Shown: piece by piece, positions 11,471 to 24,497 of the stretch
How the letters are laid out: every line of letters begins with the position of its first letter
Position numbering within the stretch: the first letter of the stretch is position 1
Assembly (NCBI GenBank): GCA_963576565.1
Contig: OY755045.1
Location: forward strand, 5,949,477-6,013,476
From: Aspidapion aeneum
Lineage: Eukaryota > Arthropoda > Insecta > Coleoptera > Brentidae
Length of the DNA: 64,000 nucleotides
Reading direction: 5' to 3'
Translations under genes and position numbers: made by a program
Notes under the pieces: model-generated
What the model saw: only the letters and a program-made list of their open reading frames with translations
Database searches by the model: none
What the model was told of the DNA's origin: nothing

Positions 11471-11903
11471 ACGTCGCTGTTATAAAATAGTTCGACTAAG
11501 GTGTCTCTTTTTTTTATTTAGCCTTCTTTAATCCATCTTTGGACATAGGCCTCCCCCAATATCTTCCACCCTTCTCTGTCTGTTGCCGTGTTCATCCATC
11601 TAGTTCCCGTGTGTTTCTCCAAATCGTCCGCCCATCTCATTTGGGGTCTTATACCCTACTTCTTTTATTTTTCCAAAGTCTCCAGTTTACAATACATTTG
11701 TTTCATCGATCGTTTTTCTGTCTGATATTATGACCAGTAAATTTTCATTTTAATTTTGCTACTTCCCCTCTGACATCCCTTGCTTTTGTTTTATTTTTCA
11801 TCCATTCATTCCTTCTTCTATCTGTTAGCTTTACATGTAACATATGTCTTTCCATTGATCTTTGGGTTTTTGTTACCTTATCCATGTTTGATTTTGTAGG
11901 TGC

Positions 11904-13051
11904 CATTGGCGTAGCTAGGGGGGGCCAGGGGCGGCCTGCCCCCCCTGAAGTCCCTCAGGCCCCCCCTGAAAATACATACTTTTCTATTATTATTCGGGAA
12001 ATATTCAAATAAAATAGGTGCATTAAAATTTAAAATCATTCAGATAATGTTTACATTTCAGGAAAATCCCTTGTCTTGCGGAATTAGGCTTTTTCTCTTT
12101 AAATTATCGGTAACTTTTCTGCACTTATGCAATTTCCTGAAAATATTTTTTAAATTTAAACATAATTATGCATATTGAATATTTCATACATATTGGCGAC
12201 ATCTTGTAAAATATTATAGAAGTGTAAGTTAAATTTCGCATTTAATAAAGACAGCGACCTTTGCCCCTCTGTTTCCGAAATCGGGTTGTAGATGTCGTAA
12301 GGTTATAAAAGACCTTTTTAAACTGTTTTTCTAAAATAAATATAATAATCTTTTTAGTTTTTTTGAGGTTAGCGTTTAGTGTCTTATGAAAATTTTCCGA
12401 TTTTGGTGACAATTTCATAACCATTTTCATATTAAGTTTTCCCACGTCGTTAAATGGAATAAATTCGTCGAGCAATATCGGGAAATTTTTAATATTAATA
12501 CTTCTACTCTAAGAGCAGAAATTACCGTTTTAAAGAATTGTATTTTTCAGTTAAATCAAACTGTTGGTCATGATTCTATCAAACAACATATAGCAGAAAA
12601 CACCTATCCAAACCTCTACCAACTTTTTAAAGTTGCAAGTATTCTTCCAATTTCAAGTGCAACTTGCGAGAGGTCTTTCTCTGCCATGAGGAGAGTTTTT
12701 AATTGGCTTAGAACAACTATGGCTCAAGAGAGACACTCAGGTTTGTCATTGTTATTCATAGAAAAAGATGTTGAGGTCGACTTAGACAGTGTGGTAGACG
12801 CTTTCAGTCAGCGACATAGAAAACTTTCTTTGTAGAATTGCTGAATTACATACTTCCTGTGTATACATATAAATCAGTTGGTAAATGTATTATTAAATTT
12901 GTTATATTAAAATATTAGAACATTTAATGCGGGTATTTTTTTTAAATTCATTGCACACTTTGCACGACTCTTTAAAACCTATGTTTGCTTTTTGTTCAAG
13001 ATAGACCGGGGCCACGGCCCCCCCTGAAAAGCGAGGCTAGCTACGCCAATG
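11904..13051 (+). mobile_element. hAT element with transposase remnant
   Basis: TIR CATTGGCGTAGCTAG at the left is matched by its exact complement at the right. The exact 8-bp duplication GTAGGTGC flanks it (11896-11903, 13052-13059). C/G-rich subterminal tracts follow each TIR, as in many arthropod hATs. Only the 3' part of the transposase remains, so this is an internally deleted, probably immobile copy inserted into an L1 LINE. Confidence 0.9.
12449..12835 (+). pseudogene. hAT transposase, C-terminal dimerisation domain fragment
   Basis: The frame reads VKWNKFVEQYREIFN through to a TAG stop at 12833. It contains the hallmark SATCERSFSAMRRV, followed by WLRTTM, the conserved C-terminal hATC dimerisation motif, best matched by the ZMYM1-like hAT group. 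The N-terminal zinc finger and the DDE catalytic residues are absent, so it cannot act as a transposase. About 129 residues remain of a family usually 500-800 long. The start is the point where family-like sequence begins, not a real initiator. Confidence 0.8.
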
Positions 13052-13859
13052 GTAGGTGCCCAGGTCTGGGATTCATTAGTAGGTACAGGAAGGATACATT
13101 AGTTATACACGTTCGTTTTGAGGTTCCTACTTAGGATATTTTTAATTTTTTAATATGTAGCTTAATTTACCGAATGCTGACCAGGCCAATCATACTCGTC
13201 TCTTGATTTCAGATGTTTGGTTTTCTTTTTTTAGTTTAATAATTTATCCCATATATTCCTCTACTTTTTTTAAAACTATTTTCTCTTGGTTTACTCTGAT
13301 CATGATATCTTCATCTGTGTATGTTATGATTTTGATTTTAGTGTAGTTCATACTCTAGCCTGTATTTTTAGCTGCTTTATCCAGTTCTTTCAGCATTTTT
13401 ATCATATTCTTCTTTCTTGTCTGTTATTAAGGTGACATCATCATTTGATATGATTTTTTTTTGTTCGCCTTTTCATTGAGAAACCGTGTATAATCATTCA
13501 ACATTTTACAAACTTTATTACAATTTTAAATAGTCCAAATCGTTTCGAAACTAATGTTTTGATCTAAAAACTTTGTAGGTCTTTAACTTTTCTTAGTACG
13601 CATCGCACGAGGCAAATGTTTTGACTTTCAGACTTGTCGTTTTTATTCGAAAATTTCGAAATTGGCGCGGAAAAGTGTTTCGATTTTGTTTGAAAAATTT
13701 AATGAATACAATTAATTTTATAAAGAATGCAAAACAATTTTATTTATTTAGAAACGTTGGTCATTTCAAGACAAATAAAAATAAATGGATCCATGACGGA
13801 TCTGAGACCTTTCTAGCTAGCCTATTATCACACTTCAAGTGAAGCCATGATAATATATC

Positions 13860-14245
13860 AGCCTTGAAAACAGTTTTTTGTAAATATCGCAGAAACTAAA
13901 GCTCCTACGAAGTTTTTGGTTATAACAAGAATTATTGAGGAAAATATAGTCTACTATATTCCGAAAACAGTAATAATAATAATAATAATAACGTCATTAG
14001 CATTAATAGATTTTGACCAAAATCTAATCAGCTCGTAAGAGTATCGAACACTATTTTATCTGAAAATTTTATGAAAATCGGTTCAGCGGTTTAGGAGCTA
14101 TCGTGTTACGGACAGAAATAATATACACACACACAGACAGGCATCACGACGATATAGCTAAGATTTTTGGCGTTATCTCAAAAAAAAAATTTTTCGTCGG
14201 AAATAATACCTTCTTTAGCCATTGCTACGCGGGCTAGGAAGGTAA
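13860..14245 (+). repeat. Dispersed repeat K, copy 1
   Basis: Shares the run 'aaaacagttntttntaaat', 'aaactaaagct' and the ending 'gctangaaggtaaaaa' with 55258-55430. It contains an (AAT)n tract (13972-13991) and the phrase 'aaaatcggttcagcggttta', which also occurs in element E. No coding sequence was recognised. Confidence 0.5.
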
Positions 14246-15930
14246 AAATTGGCACCAGTAGGCATGTACAGCCATCCATCCATAAGACCTAATCAAAACA
14301 AATCAAATAAACTTTATTGTCCAAAAAATATATTTTTCATTGACAAAGCAAATACTTAACCTGTACTCGTGTAACAGGGGCCTTTGTATATGACAGTGGT
14401 ACTGTCAAATAAAGTGGTCAAGGCTTAAATGTTGTTAGCTACCAAATTTGCAACAACTTAAAAATAGTAAATTAAAAGATTAAATATGATACTGATTGAC
14501 TAATTTAACTCTCGAAAGGGAATTTGACGGTTCTTGAAGGAAGTGCGCTGTAGGTGTTTTTCTCAATTAAATAATCAATGTAGGAAATATATACATACCT
14601 GTTCGATTGTTCTTCATCTTCTTTTTCTTCATACACTAGACCTTATCACTGCTTATGGACTAAACTTTATTTGACTCAATTATTTGATTATAATTTTTCT
14701 CTTTTTGAGATTGGTTGCAACCATTTTTATCTTAATATTTTACACTTTCTATTTACCTTTTTATAGGTATATTTTAAATAAATTATTATTTTACAAAATT
14801 CATTATGTAAAAATGTTTTTATAAACTAATTAATTCAGATGGTACCTGTTATAGTATGGTACTTAAGGTAAGGAAATTATAAAATTATAAACAAAATGTT
14901 TGGCAACAAGAAAGTTTTATTTAAAAAAGTAATTTGAGGGTTAATTAAAACAGTGATAAACTGGTATAAACGATAACTCAATTCAGAAATAAATGATGGT
15001 AAATAATTAATAAAATATGTTAAGATGGAAATTGAGTTATACTAAGAATTAAATAAAAGATATTCATTCAAAGGAAAAGTATTTTCCCCTGAATAAATCT
15101 CCATTTTAAGAAAGAAGTTGACCCAAAGAAACCCAACTAAACTCTGTCCTCCGACCCGTAAAGAAATTTCTAGGTACTCTACCCCTAAGTCCCTTCCACT
15201 TCTCTTTGGTGCGATCAGAGACAGAAAACTATGGTATAGAAAAGGATAGCACCAAAGTAAGCACGACAGGACTTTTAAATTCCTTCACAAGCGTTAGAAC
15301 ATGACTTTTTTGTTTATCCAGTTTCACAATTTAAATAAGTTGATATAAGATAAAGGCCCTAAGAACGAACTGGCCGTATACATTTAAAAACTAACCACAG
15401 TCAGAAAGCTCGCTTGAAAACTGTTTTTATGTTGCTTTTTTCTCAATAAATATCTTAAAGCTAGTTACAATGCAAAACATACTAATTAATGCTTGTTAAC
15501 TGAGAAAATGTTCCAATACGTATATAGAGTGCCAAATAACAAAATGTTATTAAGGCTTGCCAATGACAGTTGTTGTTTTTAAATATGACAAGTTAAGTTA
15601 AGACGAAAACCCTGGCAAAACGGGTATGGTATATTATGTATAACTATAATTTTAAATAATACTTATATGGTTGCTTTAACATATGTCTGTACTACTCTGA
15701 ATAGAGCTTTTTAGGTCTAGACCAGCGATAACATAAACCGTCATAAATTAAAAATAATTACTTCCATACATATTTTCTCTAGGTTTTTGGTTTCACTGAG
15801 AAAAGAAATCAAGAAACCGTTAATATTTGAATTGCTTTTAAGAAATAAGTGGACAAATATATTAAAATAAATATTAAATACATTAAAGCAAATCTGCAAA
15901 AACCGTATTGTTACACTCGTATAACATAAA
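14246..15930. other. Unannotated AT-rich stretch
   Basis: About 1.7 kb without a gene, an RNA or a repeat that I can match elsewhere in the window. Open frames are all short. Confidence 0.5.
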
Positions 15931-15939
15931 AACTACTAC

Positions 15940-16525
15940 TACTATGTGGGTTTAGAACGATTTTCTACGTTGTCCGATGCCTATTCTCCACCTCCTTCGA
16001 TCCTGACAATCATCTTCTGTCAGATTTTTTTGACTCATTGATCTTTGGATTGACTGTTGCCATTCTAGTTTAGAACGCCCTCTTTTTCTGCGCTTATCGG
16101 TTGCCATTCTAGGACCTGCTTTGATAATCTCATCGTTCATCCGTTGTACATTAATGAACCCAAGTATACATCATTGCATGAAGAAATTTTTTGTCCATTG
16201 TCTAGTTCTAACTCACTTGATTCGTTTCCAATACATAAGTACTGTGTCTTGTCCACGTTCACTGTTAATCCCCACTTTTGATATTCTTCCGTTAACTTTC
16301 TCATCATATACTCCACTTCTTCTTTATCATTAGCTACAATCACTTGGTCGTCAGCAAACTGTAGTGTGTATATGGTAAATCGCTCGTTAAGTTCTATTCC
16401 CATGCCGTGTACGTTTCCAGTTTTTTTAGAGCTACTGCGATATATATTTTAAAAAGAGTTACCAGGGATTCTTTTGAAAGTCGATTTCCAAATTTAATTT
16501 TAGATTTTGACCATCCATCGTGTGT
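15940..16525 (-). mobile_element. LINE family L2, truncated and internally deleted copy
   Basis: On the minus strand, 16403-16137 reads MGIELNERFTIYTLQFADDQ, the reverse-transcriptase catalytic FADD motif, then a thumb segment with YQKWGLTVNVDKTQYLCIG. After a deletion, 16140-15952 reads MNDEIIKAGPRMATDKRRKR and the basic, arginine-rich C-terminus ending RRRWRIGIGQRRKSF. Matching 3' ends lie at 49260, 51320 and 55240. The 5' half is missing, as expected of truncated reverse transcription. Confidence 0.8.
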
Positions 16526-16828
16526 CTCACAAAGGGAGTAAAACTAATTCACGGAAAATATATCAGTATATATCGTTAGGAATAAGTGTATCTATTGTAT
16601 AATATTACGTACAGTTCATATCCCTATACGATACCTATGGTATTTGTTATGGCAAACAGCTGATAACTGTCAAAAGTTATCTCAAAAATTATGATATGGA
16701 GTATAGATAGGAATAAGTTTATAGTGCCAACTTAATGATTAATTGATTGTTGTGTTTGCTCCTGGCTGAGTACGCTTATGGTACTCTCAAGATAGTACTT
16801 TCAAATGGAGAAAGTAGTCGGTGTTACA

Positions 16829-16981
16829 GTGCGTTGTCAAAAAACAGGATTTTAAATTTCCAGAGGAAATACATGATAGAATTATTTATTTAAAAGTGAC
16901 ATGTTGCCAAAATCAAAATACCGAGATCATGATTTTCTTATTAAATTAAGCGACTTTATTATTCAATGAATCCTTCGAACA
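16829..16981 (+). repeat. Repeat L, copy 1
   Basis: A ~150-bp sequence from 'acagtgcgttgtc' to 'attattcaatgaatcc' that recurs in direct orientation at 17878-18031. It contains 'ccagaggaaatacatgatag' in both copies. Two direct copies about 1 kb apart could be the ends of a larger element or two insertions. Confidence 0.6.
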
Positions 16982-17877
16982 TTAAACCCATGTCTCTAAT
17001 TCATCGATGCAGCATTTGCATGAATAACAACGGTGGAATTTTCGAACATTTGCTTATTTAATTCAATGCTTTGTTATCGGTTTTTAGTTTTATTTTAAAT
17101 TAAGTAATAAATGCAAACTTTTGTTTCAGAAATAAAAGATAGATTTTAAGAAATTGTATTATTTATTAGCCAGAGAAAAATTAAAAACTAAGGGTTTAAA
17201 GATTTGCATATAAATCAAATAAATGGAAAAGTTTTGAAAGGTAGTTACGTAAGTATGACAACAAACACAACTACGGCATTTGTTTCACAGCCAACTAAGT
17301 GAAAAAATAGGCTTATTATACATGGTTGAAGAGCCCTTTTAATGCTCTATTTATTGATGTATAAATTCAATTTGGCGGTCATAAGAAATAACAAAATTGG
17401 CTGTGGTTTAAAAAAAACTAGAAGACCTAGAAAAAAATTGTTAACGTCATTCAATTGGCCGTAGTTGCTTACACAAAACTACCAAATTTCATTAAATTTG
17501 TTTGCAAGATGGCGGCGATATTTCAATTTTTCAAAAAACACAATTTTTAGTTTTTGTTTGATATTTTAAAAACCCCTGTAGATATTTTTAATTTTGATAC
17601 GGCATCTGATTGGGCTTAGAATAGCGCAACTTTTTTCTCGTTTAAACAAACTCGTATCACTTACCGTTTTCGAAATCCCCATGTAGTTGCTTTTATTTAG
17701 GACACCCTGTATACGAATTAATTTTTTTTTAAATGTGACTAAATAAATTTTGACGCTATGACAAGCTTTGTTAAAAATGAAATTCTCAACCTAAATTTGA
17801 AAACAGCGTTTAGCTAGCTGCTGTGGTTCATAAGATATGAATTTTTTATAACGTTTTTTGACTTCTAAAAATATATA
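16982..17877. other. Sequence between the two L repeats
   Basis: AT-rich, without a recognised gene. At 17702-17714 it contains the 'gacaccctgtata' motif common at the ends of dispersed insect repeats. If the L repeats are element ends, this is the internal part, but nothing coding supports that. Confidence 0.4.
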
Positions 17878-18031
17878 CAGTACGTTGTCGAAAAGCAGGA
17901 TCTTACTTTTCCAGAGGAAATACATGATAGATTTATTTATTTAAAAGTGACATGTTGCCAAAAATCTTTCAAAATACCAAGAGCATGATGTTCGAATTAA
18001 ATTAAGCGACTTTATTATTCAATGAATCCGA
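17878..18031 (+). repeat. Repeat L, copy 2
   Basis: Direct copy of 16829-16981 with a few substitutions and small indels. Confidence 0.6.
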
Positions 18032-18442
18032 TGTGGCGTAATTTTTGCGCCAATTATAAAATACATTGAAATTATGTGCAAAAACAACGCACTTATAGCA
18101 TTTATCTTACTATGAATGAAATATAAAAAGCTCAAATGTTTTTAATTTGACAGGTTATTGGCTAAGAAAATAGTACCTTAAAAAAATTACAAAAAAAACA
18201 CTGCCTAAACTAATAACCGTGACTTGTTTGCCGACACTATTGCGACTAGTGTTTCCAGATCAAAAAACTGAAAATCACCAGACACTTGCTATAAAAGTTG
18301 TTTGATATACCTAGGTTACAGAGTTTTTGATATCCAAGAAGAAGAAATATATAATAATATACTTTTTTTTAATTTTAATTTAAAAAGGACAGTGTCAAAA
18401 AATCACCAGAATTAATCATTTTTAAATAAAATTTTTTTTTAA

Positions 18443-18597
18443 CAAACGTGAAATTTCGTACCCGTGAATTTAAAAAATCAAACAAGTTTCAGCTAATTGG
18501 GCAAAAAGGAGTTTTTTGTTTTTCTCATATTTTTCCGTGGATAGCCCGAAAGCTTAACCTCACGGGGGTTCTAGGGTTAGATCTTGGATCCATAGGT
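18443..18597 (-). repeat. Family J, segment A only
   Basis: Matches the A segment of the hammerhead-bearing family J ('tacccgtgaatttaaaa', 'ctcatatttttccgtgg', 'agcttaacctcacgggg'). The B segment with the ribozyme is absent. Orientation is given relative to the ribozyme strand of other copies. Confidence 0.65.
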
Positions 18598-18845
18598 AAA
18601 ATTTTAATAAAAAAAACCACCCAACTGCTAAGTCGCAGTTGAGTACAAAATTGATAGATATACCTATAATAACTTTTAGTTTTGATACCCATGAATCACG
18701 TTATTGGGTTATTTTGTAACCAACTGCGACTAGTAGTTACAAGCAGTGGCGTATATACGGGGGGGGCCTGGTTGGTCCGCCCCCCCCCCCGAAGCTGAGA
18801 TTTTTTTGGATATTTTCTACATATTTCATGAATACAAACATAAAA

Positions 18846-19871
<1,026 letters not shown>

Positions 19872-20896
19872 TAGCATAAAATACAGCCTCATGAGGTCTC
19901 GGGCCCCCCCAAAACTGTCTCGGGCCCCCCCAAAACTGTCTCGGGCCCACCCCGAAACTTTTTTCTATATACGCCACTGGTTACAAGTAAATTTAGCAAT
20001 TGGATGTTTTTTTTATTATCATTTTTTTTTATTTCCAACTTTTAATTCTCATTCAGCCTTATAAAAAGCACTATGTATTTACAATTCATTTAGCTTTACC
20101 CAAAAAGTACGTGTAGATTTTCTACGAACGCAAACAGTGTTACCTTCCATTGAGTGAAGGTGAGGGAGGAGAGAGGGAGAAGGGAACTAGTAAAATGATG
20201 TCGAAAAAGATCTTAAAGCGTGTGCCGAAAGAATTTTTGAAATCGCTCTTAATTTGTGAAAGGTATAGCTACAACTATTACTAATAAGGAGGGTGGGAAG
20301 AAGAGAGAGACAGGAAGGGGGAAACTAGTAAAATGATGTTGGAAAAAAGTCTTCAAGCGTGTGCAGAAAGAACGTTTGAAATCGCTTTATATTTGTGAAA
20401 GTTATTGCTATAATTTTTACTAATAAGGATGACGGAGAGGAGAAAGGAAGAGACGGGGGGGGGGGACTAGCAACATTGAGGGGTAGATGGCGCTAAAATA
20501 AATTCGTTCAGTACGCAAAAAATAAAAGAAAATATATCGCAAAATAGTTTTCATGCCTTCATTAATTTTTAATATTTTTGTTTTCTTTTTTAAAGGTCTA
20601 TTAGGAGGCCAACTAAAATATTATTGGCACGCCGCTGTGTAAATTGAATCTGAATGAAAAACAAGAAAATTTCCGTGCTGGATTTTTCGCTGAATTTATC
20701 CACATGCCTCGGGTCATCGGTCCATAGTTATGTGACCCAGAACTGTCAAAAACATGGATATCGCACGCGTGTGGAAAAGTGACGTTTCGCTTTTGAAATG
20801 TTTATAAGTTTGTTTTGGTGTTTGGCGCACTTTACAAACGTATTAAGCGTACACACGCCCAGTTTTTTTATGTCCTGTTAATTTTTCTGTACTCTG

Positions 20897-22530
20897 TGTT
20901 TCACGAACATCGAAACACAGTCCTTTTTTGGGTATTTTTCGTGCGAATTTGGAGAAACGTTCGGACACGTCGATTTTGTTTGCGAGGGGGACACTTTTTG
21001 GCTATCTTGAAATTTTTGTAGCACGAACCCCCTTCGAGGGGTATACTTTACCCCTATATTTTGAATAGGGAAAGTGGGTCTTTGAAAATTTAAGCGTTTT
21101 CAACTTATAGCGAAAGTATACTCTATAAAGACAGACTATTTGCGTGTTTGTCTGTAAAAAATTATTGCTCCAAAGTCGGTTCTAGAGAAGTTTTCGAGTA
21201 AAATCTGAAATGCTGATAAATAAATGTCTTTAAATTCATCATTATTATGAAAATATCCGATTTTGTTTAATATTTGGATTTGGCAAATATTCAGGAATAA
21301 ACATCCTTAATCATCGAAAATTCGCCGCACTCAAAAACATCAAAAACCTCCTCAAAAGTTGTAGAAACACACGCGAAAATGTAGATAAATGTAATAAATA
21401 ATAATATTTGCAGCCCACCATACTAAGTCAATACAAAAGTCAATTCCTTTGACCTAACCAAGGTCTCTGAATATCTTTTAAACCGTGTAAAAATTTCGAA
21501 AATTTTATCGACTTGTTTTTGAACCTGGAAAAATAATGAAAACATCCATAGAATACAGAGAAATAAATAAAACTGTAAAAAGAATTATAAAAGAAAATAA
21601 AAGAAAGAGCCAAGAAATAAAAATTAAGAGAGTTATAGAAAATGACAGAAATATGAAATGTCTAAGACCAACTCTAGGTAGATATGAAATAATTAAAATA
21701 AAAAATATGGACGGCATAGAAACTAACGTTAAACAGGATATTATAAATACAGAATTATACCAAACAAAAAGGGAACCATCGCGAGAAACCATACAGAAAC
21801 TCCAAACAAAAATAAAGAACATAAACTCAGAGTTACATCCTGAAATAAGCAAAGCAGAAATTAAAGAAAATGAAAAGTAACAAATCACCTGGAAAAGACG
21901 GAGTAACGGCAGAAATGCTAAAGTATGGTGGTAAAGCTGTAGTTAAAACCGTCCGTATTCTCCTAAATAAAATACTAAAAGAAAAAACAATCTCAAACAA
22001 CTGGAAGGAATTCGTAACCATTATCTACACAAGAAAGGCGATGGAGAAGACCTAAAAAACTATCGACCTATAACACTCCTCAATGTAATTTATAAGCTTT
22101 TCACGAAAATATTAACAGATAGACTAACAGCAAAATTCGACGGGTATCAATCAAAAGAACAAGCAGGCTTCAGAAAAAGTTTCAGTAAAGTTGACCACCC
22201 ATTAACCATGAAAATTCTAATAGAACTAATATTGCGTTTATAGACTTTGAAAAAGCTTTCGATAGCATTCAGCACTGGGTAGTGAAAACATCTTTAATTA
22301 ATAGCCGAATAGATCACAGATACAAAGATGGTAATTTTGGAAAAAACTATTTTACAAAAATTATAGATTTTTGAAATTCTTACACGGTTGTAAAGACATT
22401 TTCTTTCTTTAAAGTATAGAGGTAAAGTTTACCCCTTCAAAGAGGTGTGTGCTACAAAAATTTCAAGAAAGAGCCAAAAAGTTTCCCCCTCGGAAAAAAA
22501 TAGACATGTTCGATAGTTTTTGAAAATCAA
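20897..22530. repeat. Long fold-back element, family B, copy 3, with a LINE fragment between its arms
   Basis: Left arm blocks at 20897-21081 and 21463-21521 and an inverted right arm at about 22345-22530 match B copies 1 and 2. The left arm is broken by an unrelated segment at 21082-21460. The centre (21522-22335) is a LINE L1 fragment instead of the usual ~130-bp spacer. Confidence 0.65.
21522..22335 (+). mobile_element. LINE family L1, reverse-transcriptase N-terminal fragment
   Basis: The frame from 21536 encodes a lysine-rich linker (KTSIEYREINKTVKRIIKEN). A shifted frame from 21870 gives NKSPGKDGVTAEMLKYGG, the typical N-terminal reverse-transcriptase motif, and at least one more shift leads to KNYRPITLLNVIYKLFTKI and EQAGFRKSFSKVDHPLT. 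A region near 22235 reads AFIDFEKAFDSI, the first catalytic aspartate block. The FADD motif and 3' end are missing, so this is an internal fragment, unlike the usual 5'-truncated copies. Confidence 0.8.
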
Positions 22531-22540
22531 CGATAAATAT

Positions 22541-23099
22541 TCGAAAAAAACAGCAAAAGTTTTTTTTCAAAAGTATTTTTTTCTTTTTTTACAATTAGGC
22601 ATAACGATACATGTAGAGTTCAGTGTGCCGACTAGCGTAATATTTTTAAAGATTGATGAGCTGTGACGAAAGTAATGTTTTAATGCATTTTAAGCCTACA
22701 CACCGACACGTACACACTCTCACTGACAAGTCTGTTCAATCCCACCGATTTTCAATACTACAATTTGTCTAAAATGTGTACAAAACATAATTTTGAGAAA
22801 ATAATGAGTGCTAAAAATAGAGGAAACAATACATTTTGCAATAAGAAAAAAAACTAACACAATATTTTGGAGGGTGAGGAATTAAAATATAATAATTGTT
22901 TTTACTTAAATGCAACAGCAAAAAAAGTAATATTTTTGTAATCAAATTTTAGAAAATTCCAACTTTTGTTATTATGTTTCTCGAAAACTGCTACATCAAC
23001 AACTGCAATATTTTTAGGTTGGTATTAGGGCCTCTGTAGCTCCTTTGTGGTACCGTATTAACCAACCATCCGCATCTCATGCTTTGACCAATATCAAAC
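22541..23099. other. No recognised feature
   Basis: AT-rich sequence. A hammerhead-like string at 22654-22675 was considered and rejected. Confidence 0.5.
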
Positions 23100-23372
23100 T
23101 CTGAGCGATCGCGTGATGTGAGAAATGACTTGTCTCAACCTATGGCATAGTCGCCCCTTCAGAGTTAGTGAATTTTACGCGTTTGTAGTGAAATCTGTTC
23201 TCCTGCCCCGTACTGACTGAACGTCTCTCGGTCAGATCGTAGGAGAAGCTTGCGCAATGGAGGTCTTTGCGCATAGCACGTGACGGCTCGGAGCTAATTT
23301 AAAGCTTGCCATTGGCCAAAGCATACGATGGGAACTATCACAGCTTGGAGAGTGCTAATGGGCTAGGAAGGT
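23100..23372 (+). repeat. Dispersed repeat H, copy 1
   Basis: Relatively GC-rich. Its reverse complement lies at 57831-58053, sharing 'gacttgtctc', 'ttcgcgtttaaag'-like and 'gaagcttgcgcaatgga'-type blocks. Its end 'gtgctaatgggctaggaa' recurs at 40928. Function unknown. Confidence 0.6.
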
Positions 23373-24119
23373 ATCAGATTCGTCATGGATTCATTTATTT
23401 TATTCATCCTGGGTGTTGGATCTTAATTTTAAGAATGTGTGTTGAAACAAAGTGTGGGTCATAGCTTTCTCAAGAATAGGGGTCCAAATTGAAATTGTTG
23501 TGAAAAGCTTTACCTATTTTTGATTCTATGCCCAATGTTATATGTTGACGTGACATACGTAAAAACACTAAAAAAGGCGAGATATTCGCTCCTTCCATCT
23601 TTGACCAGCAGAGAGACCACACGTGGCCCCGGAGCTCCGACGCCCTCGAACTTGTCTCATGTGCCGAGATTTCTTGGATAATGGGTGAGTTGAGCACTTT
23701 TTGTAGGGTATAGAATAGGGAAAATGGGATTGTAAGTGTTCGGGATTTTTTGTGAATTTTCGCAATAAATAAATGTGTTTAGTAAACAGTTGCGTTCACT
23801 GGGTACGGACCTGTATCGCAGCAGGAATGCACAAGTTAAATAATGAGTGACGTAAGATTTTAAACGGTGTCTGTTAAAAAGCAAAAGCGGATTTTTACAG
23901 TGCACAAAAAATCGCAGTTACTCCAAACTTGGCGCTTGACCAAAAAACCTTTCGCAAAAAAAATAAGTTAAAAAGTATGTAGTTGGTCTCGGCTCTGCCT
24001 GAGCCGTCTCAATAAATTTTAACTCTATAAATGTCAAATACCACATTTAAATTAAAAAAAATAAAGAATATTTTGTTTACTTGTATATAATATAATACAT
24101 ATTATATCTATCTACCTAT
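23373..24119. other. No recognised feature
   Basis: Three overlapping minus-strand open frames (23470-23905) of 65-82 codons match no family I know and have no supporting context. Confidence 0.5.
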
Positions 24120-24300
24120 CTATTTAGCCTTCTTCGATCCATCTTTGAACGTAGGCCTTCCTCAATATTTTCCAATCTTCTCTGTCTGTCGCCGTGTTCA
24201 TCCATCTAGTTCCCGCATGTTCTTCAAATCCTCCGCCAATCTCATTTAGGGTCTTCCCCTACTTCTTTATTTTCGCAAGGTGTCCAGTTTACAGTACATA
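24120..24300 (-). mobile_element. LINE family L1, 3'-terminal fragment
   Basis: Minus-strand translation gives the ADDLKNMRELDGWMNTATDRE-type tail seen at 3508 and 52440, with small frameshifts. Short TATC/TACC repeats flank it on the 3' side (24106-24122). Confidence 0.65.
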
Positions 24301-24497
24301 TATAGACACTATTTTTTATTTGATTTAAAAATAATATAGGGCAATAACCCTTTTTGCATTTTTCACAGAAAATAAAAACAAAAAAAAAAAAAATATTCTT
24401 AAAAAAGCAAAACAAGCAAACGCATATTTTGGGGACATTTCTTTTCGTCAACAATTTATAAATGCACAAATAATAGTAACAACCAACGTCGACATCC

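Larger units (their letters stand above)
11520..13450 (-). mobile_element. LINE family L1, 5'-truncated copy split by a hAT insertion
   Basis: Read on the minus strand, the part from about 13450 to 13052 encodes degenerate reverse-transcriptase thumb sequence (an MKMLKELDKAA-like helix and an MNYTKIKI-like segment). The part from 11895 to 11520 encodes the C-terminal WADDLEKHTG / WMNTATDREGW tail. Removing the hAT at 11904-13051 together with one duplication copy restores collinearity with the plus-strand copy at 51875-52545. Numerous stops make this a relic. Confidence 0.75.

Noticed and set aside
21505..21888. Minus-strand 127-codon hydrophobic frame
   Set aside because: It is the antisense of the lysine-rich L1 linker; such antisense frames look membrane-like by base composition.
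22654..22675. Hammerhead-like string 'ttgatgag' ... 'gacgaaag'
   Set aside because: The first core base is wrong, helix II has no convincing pairing, and no helix I or III could be drawn.
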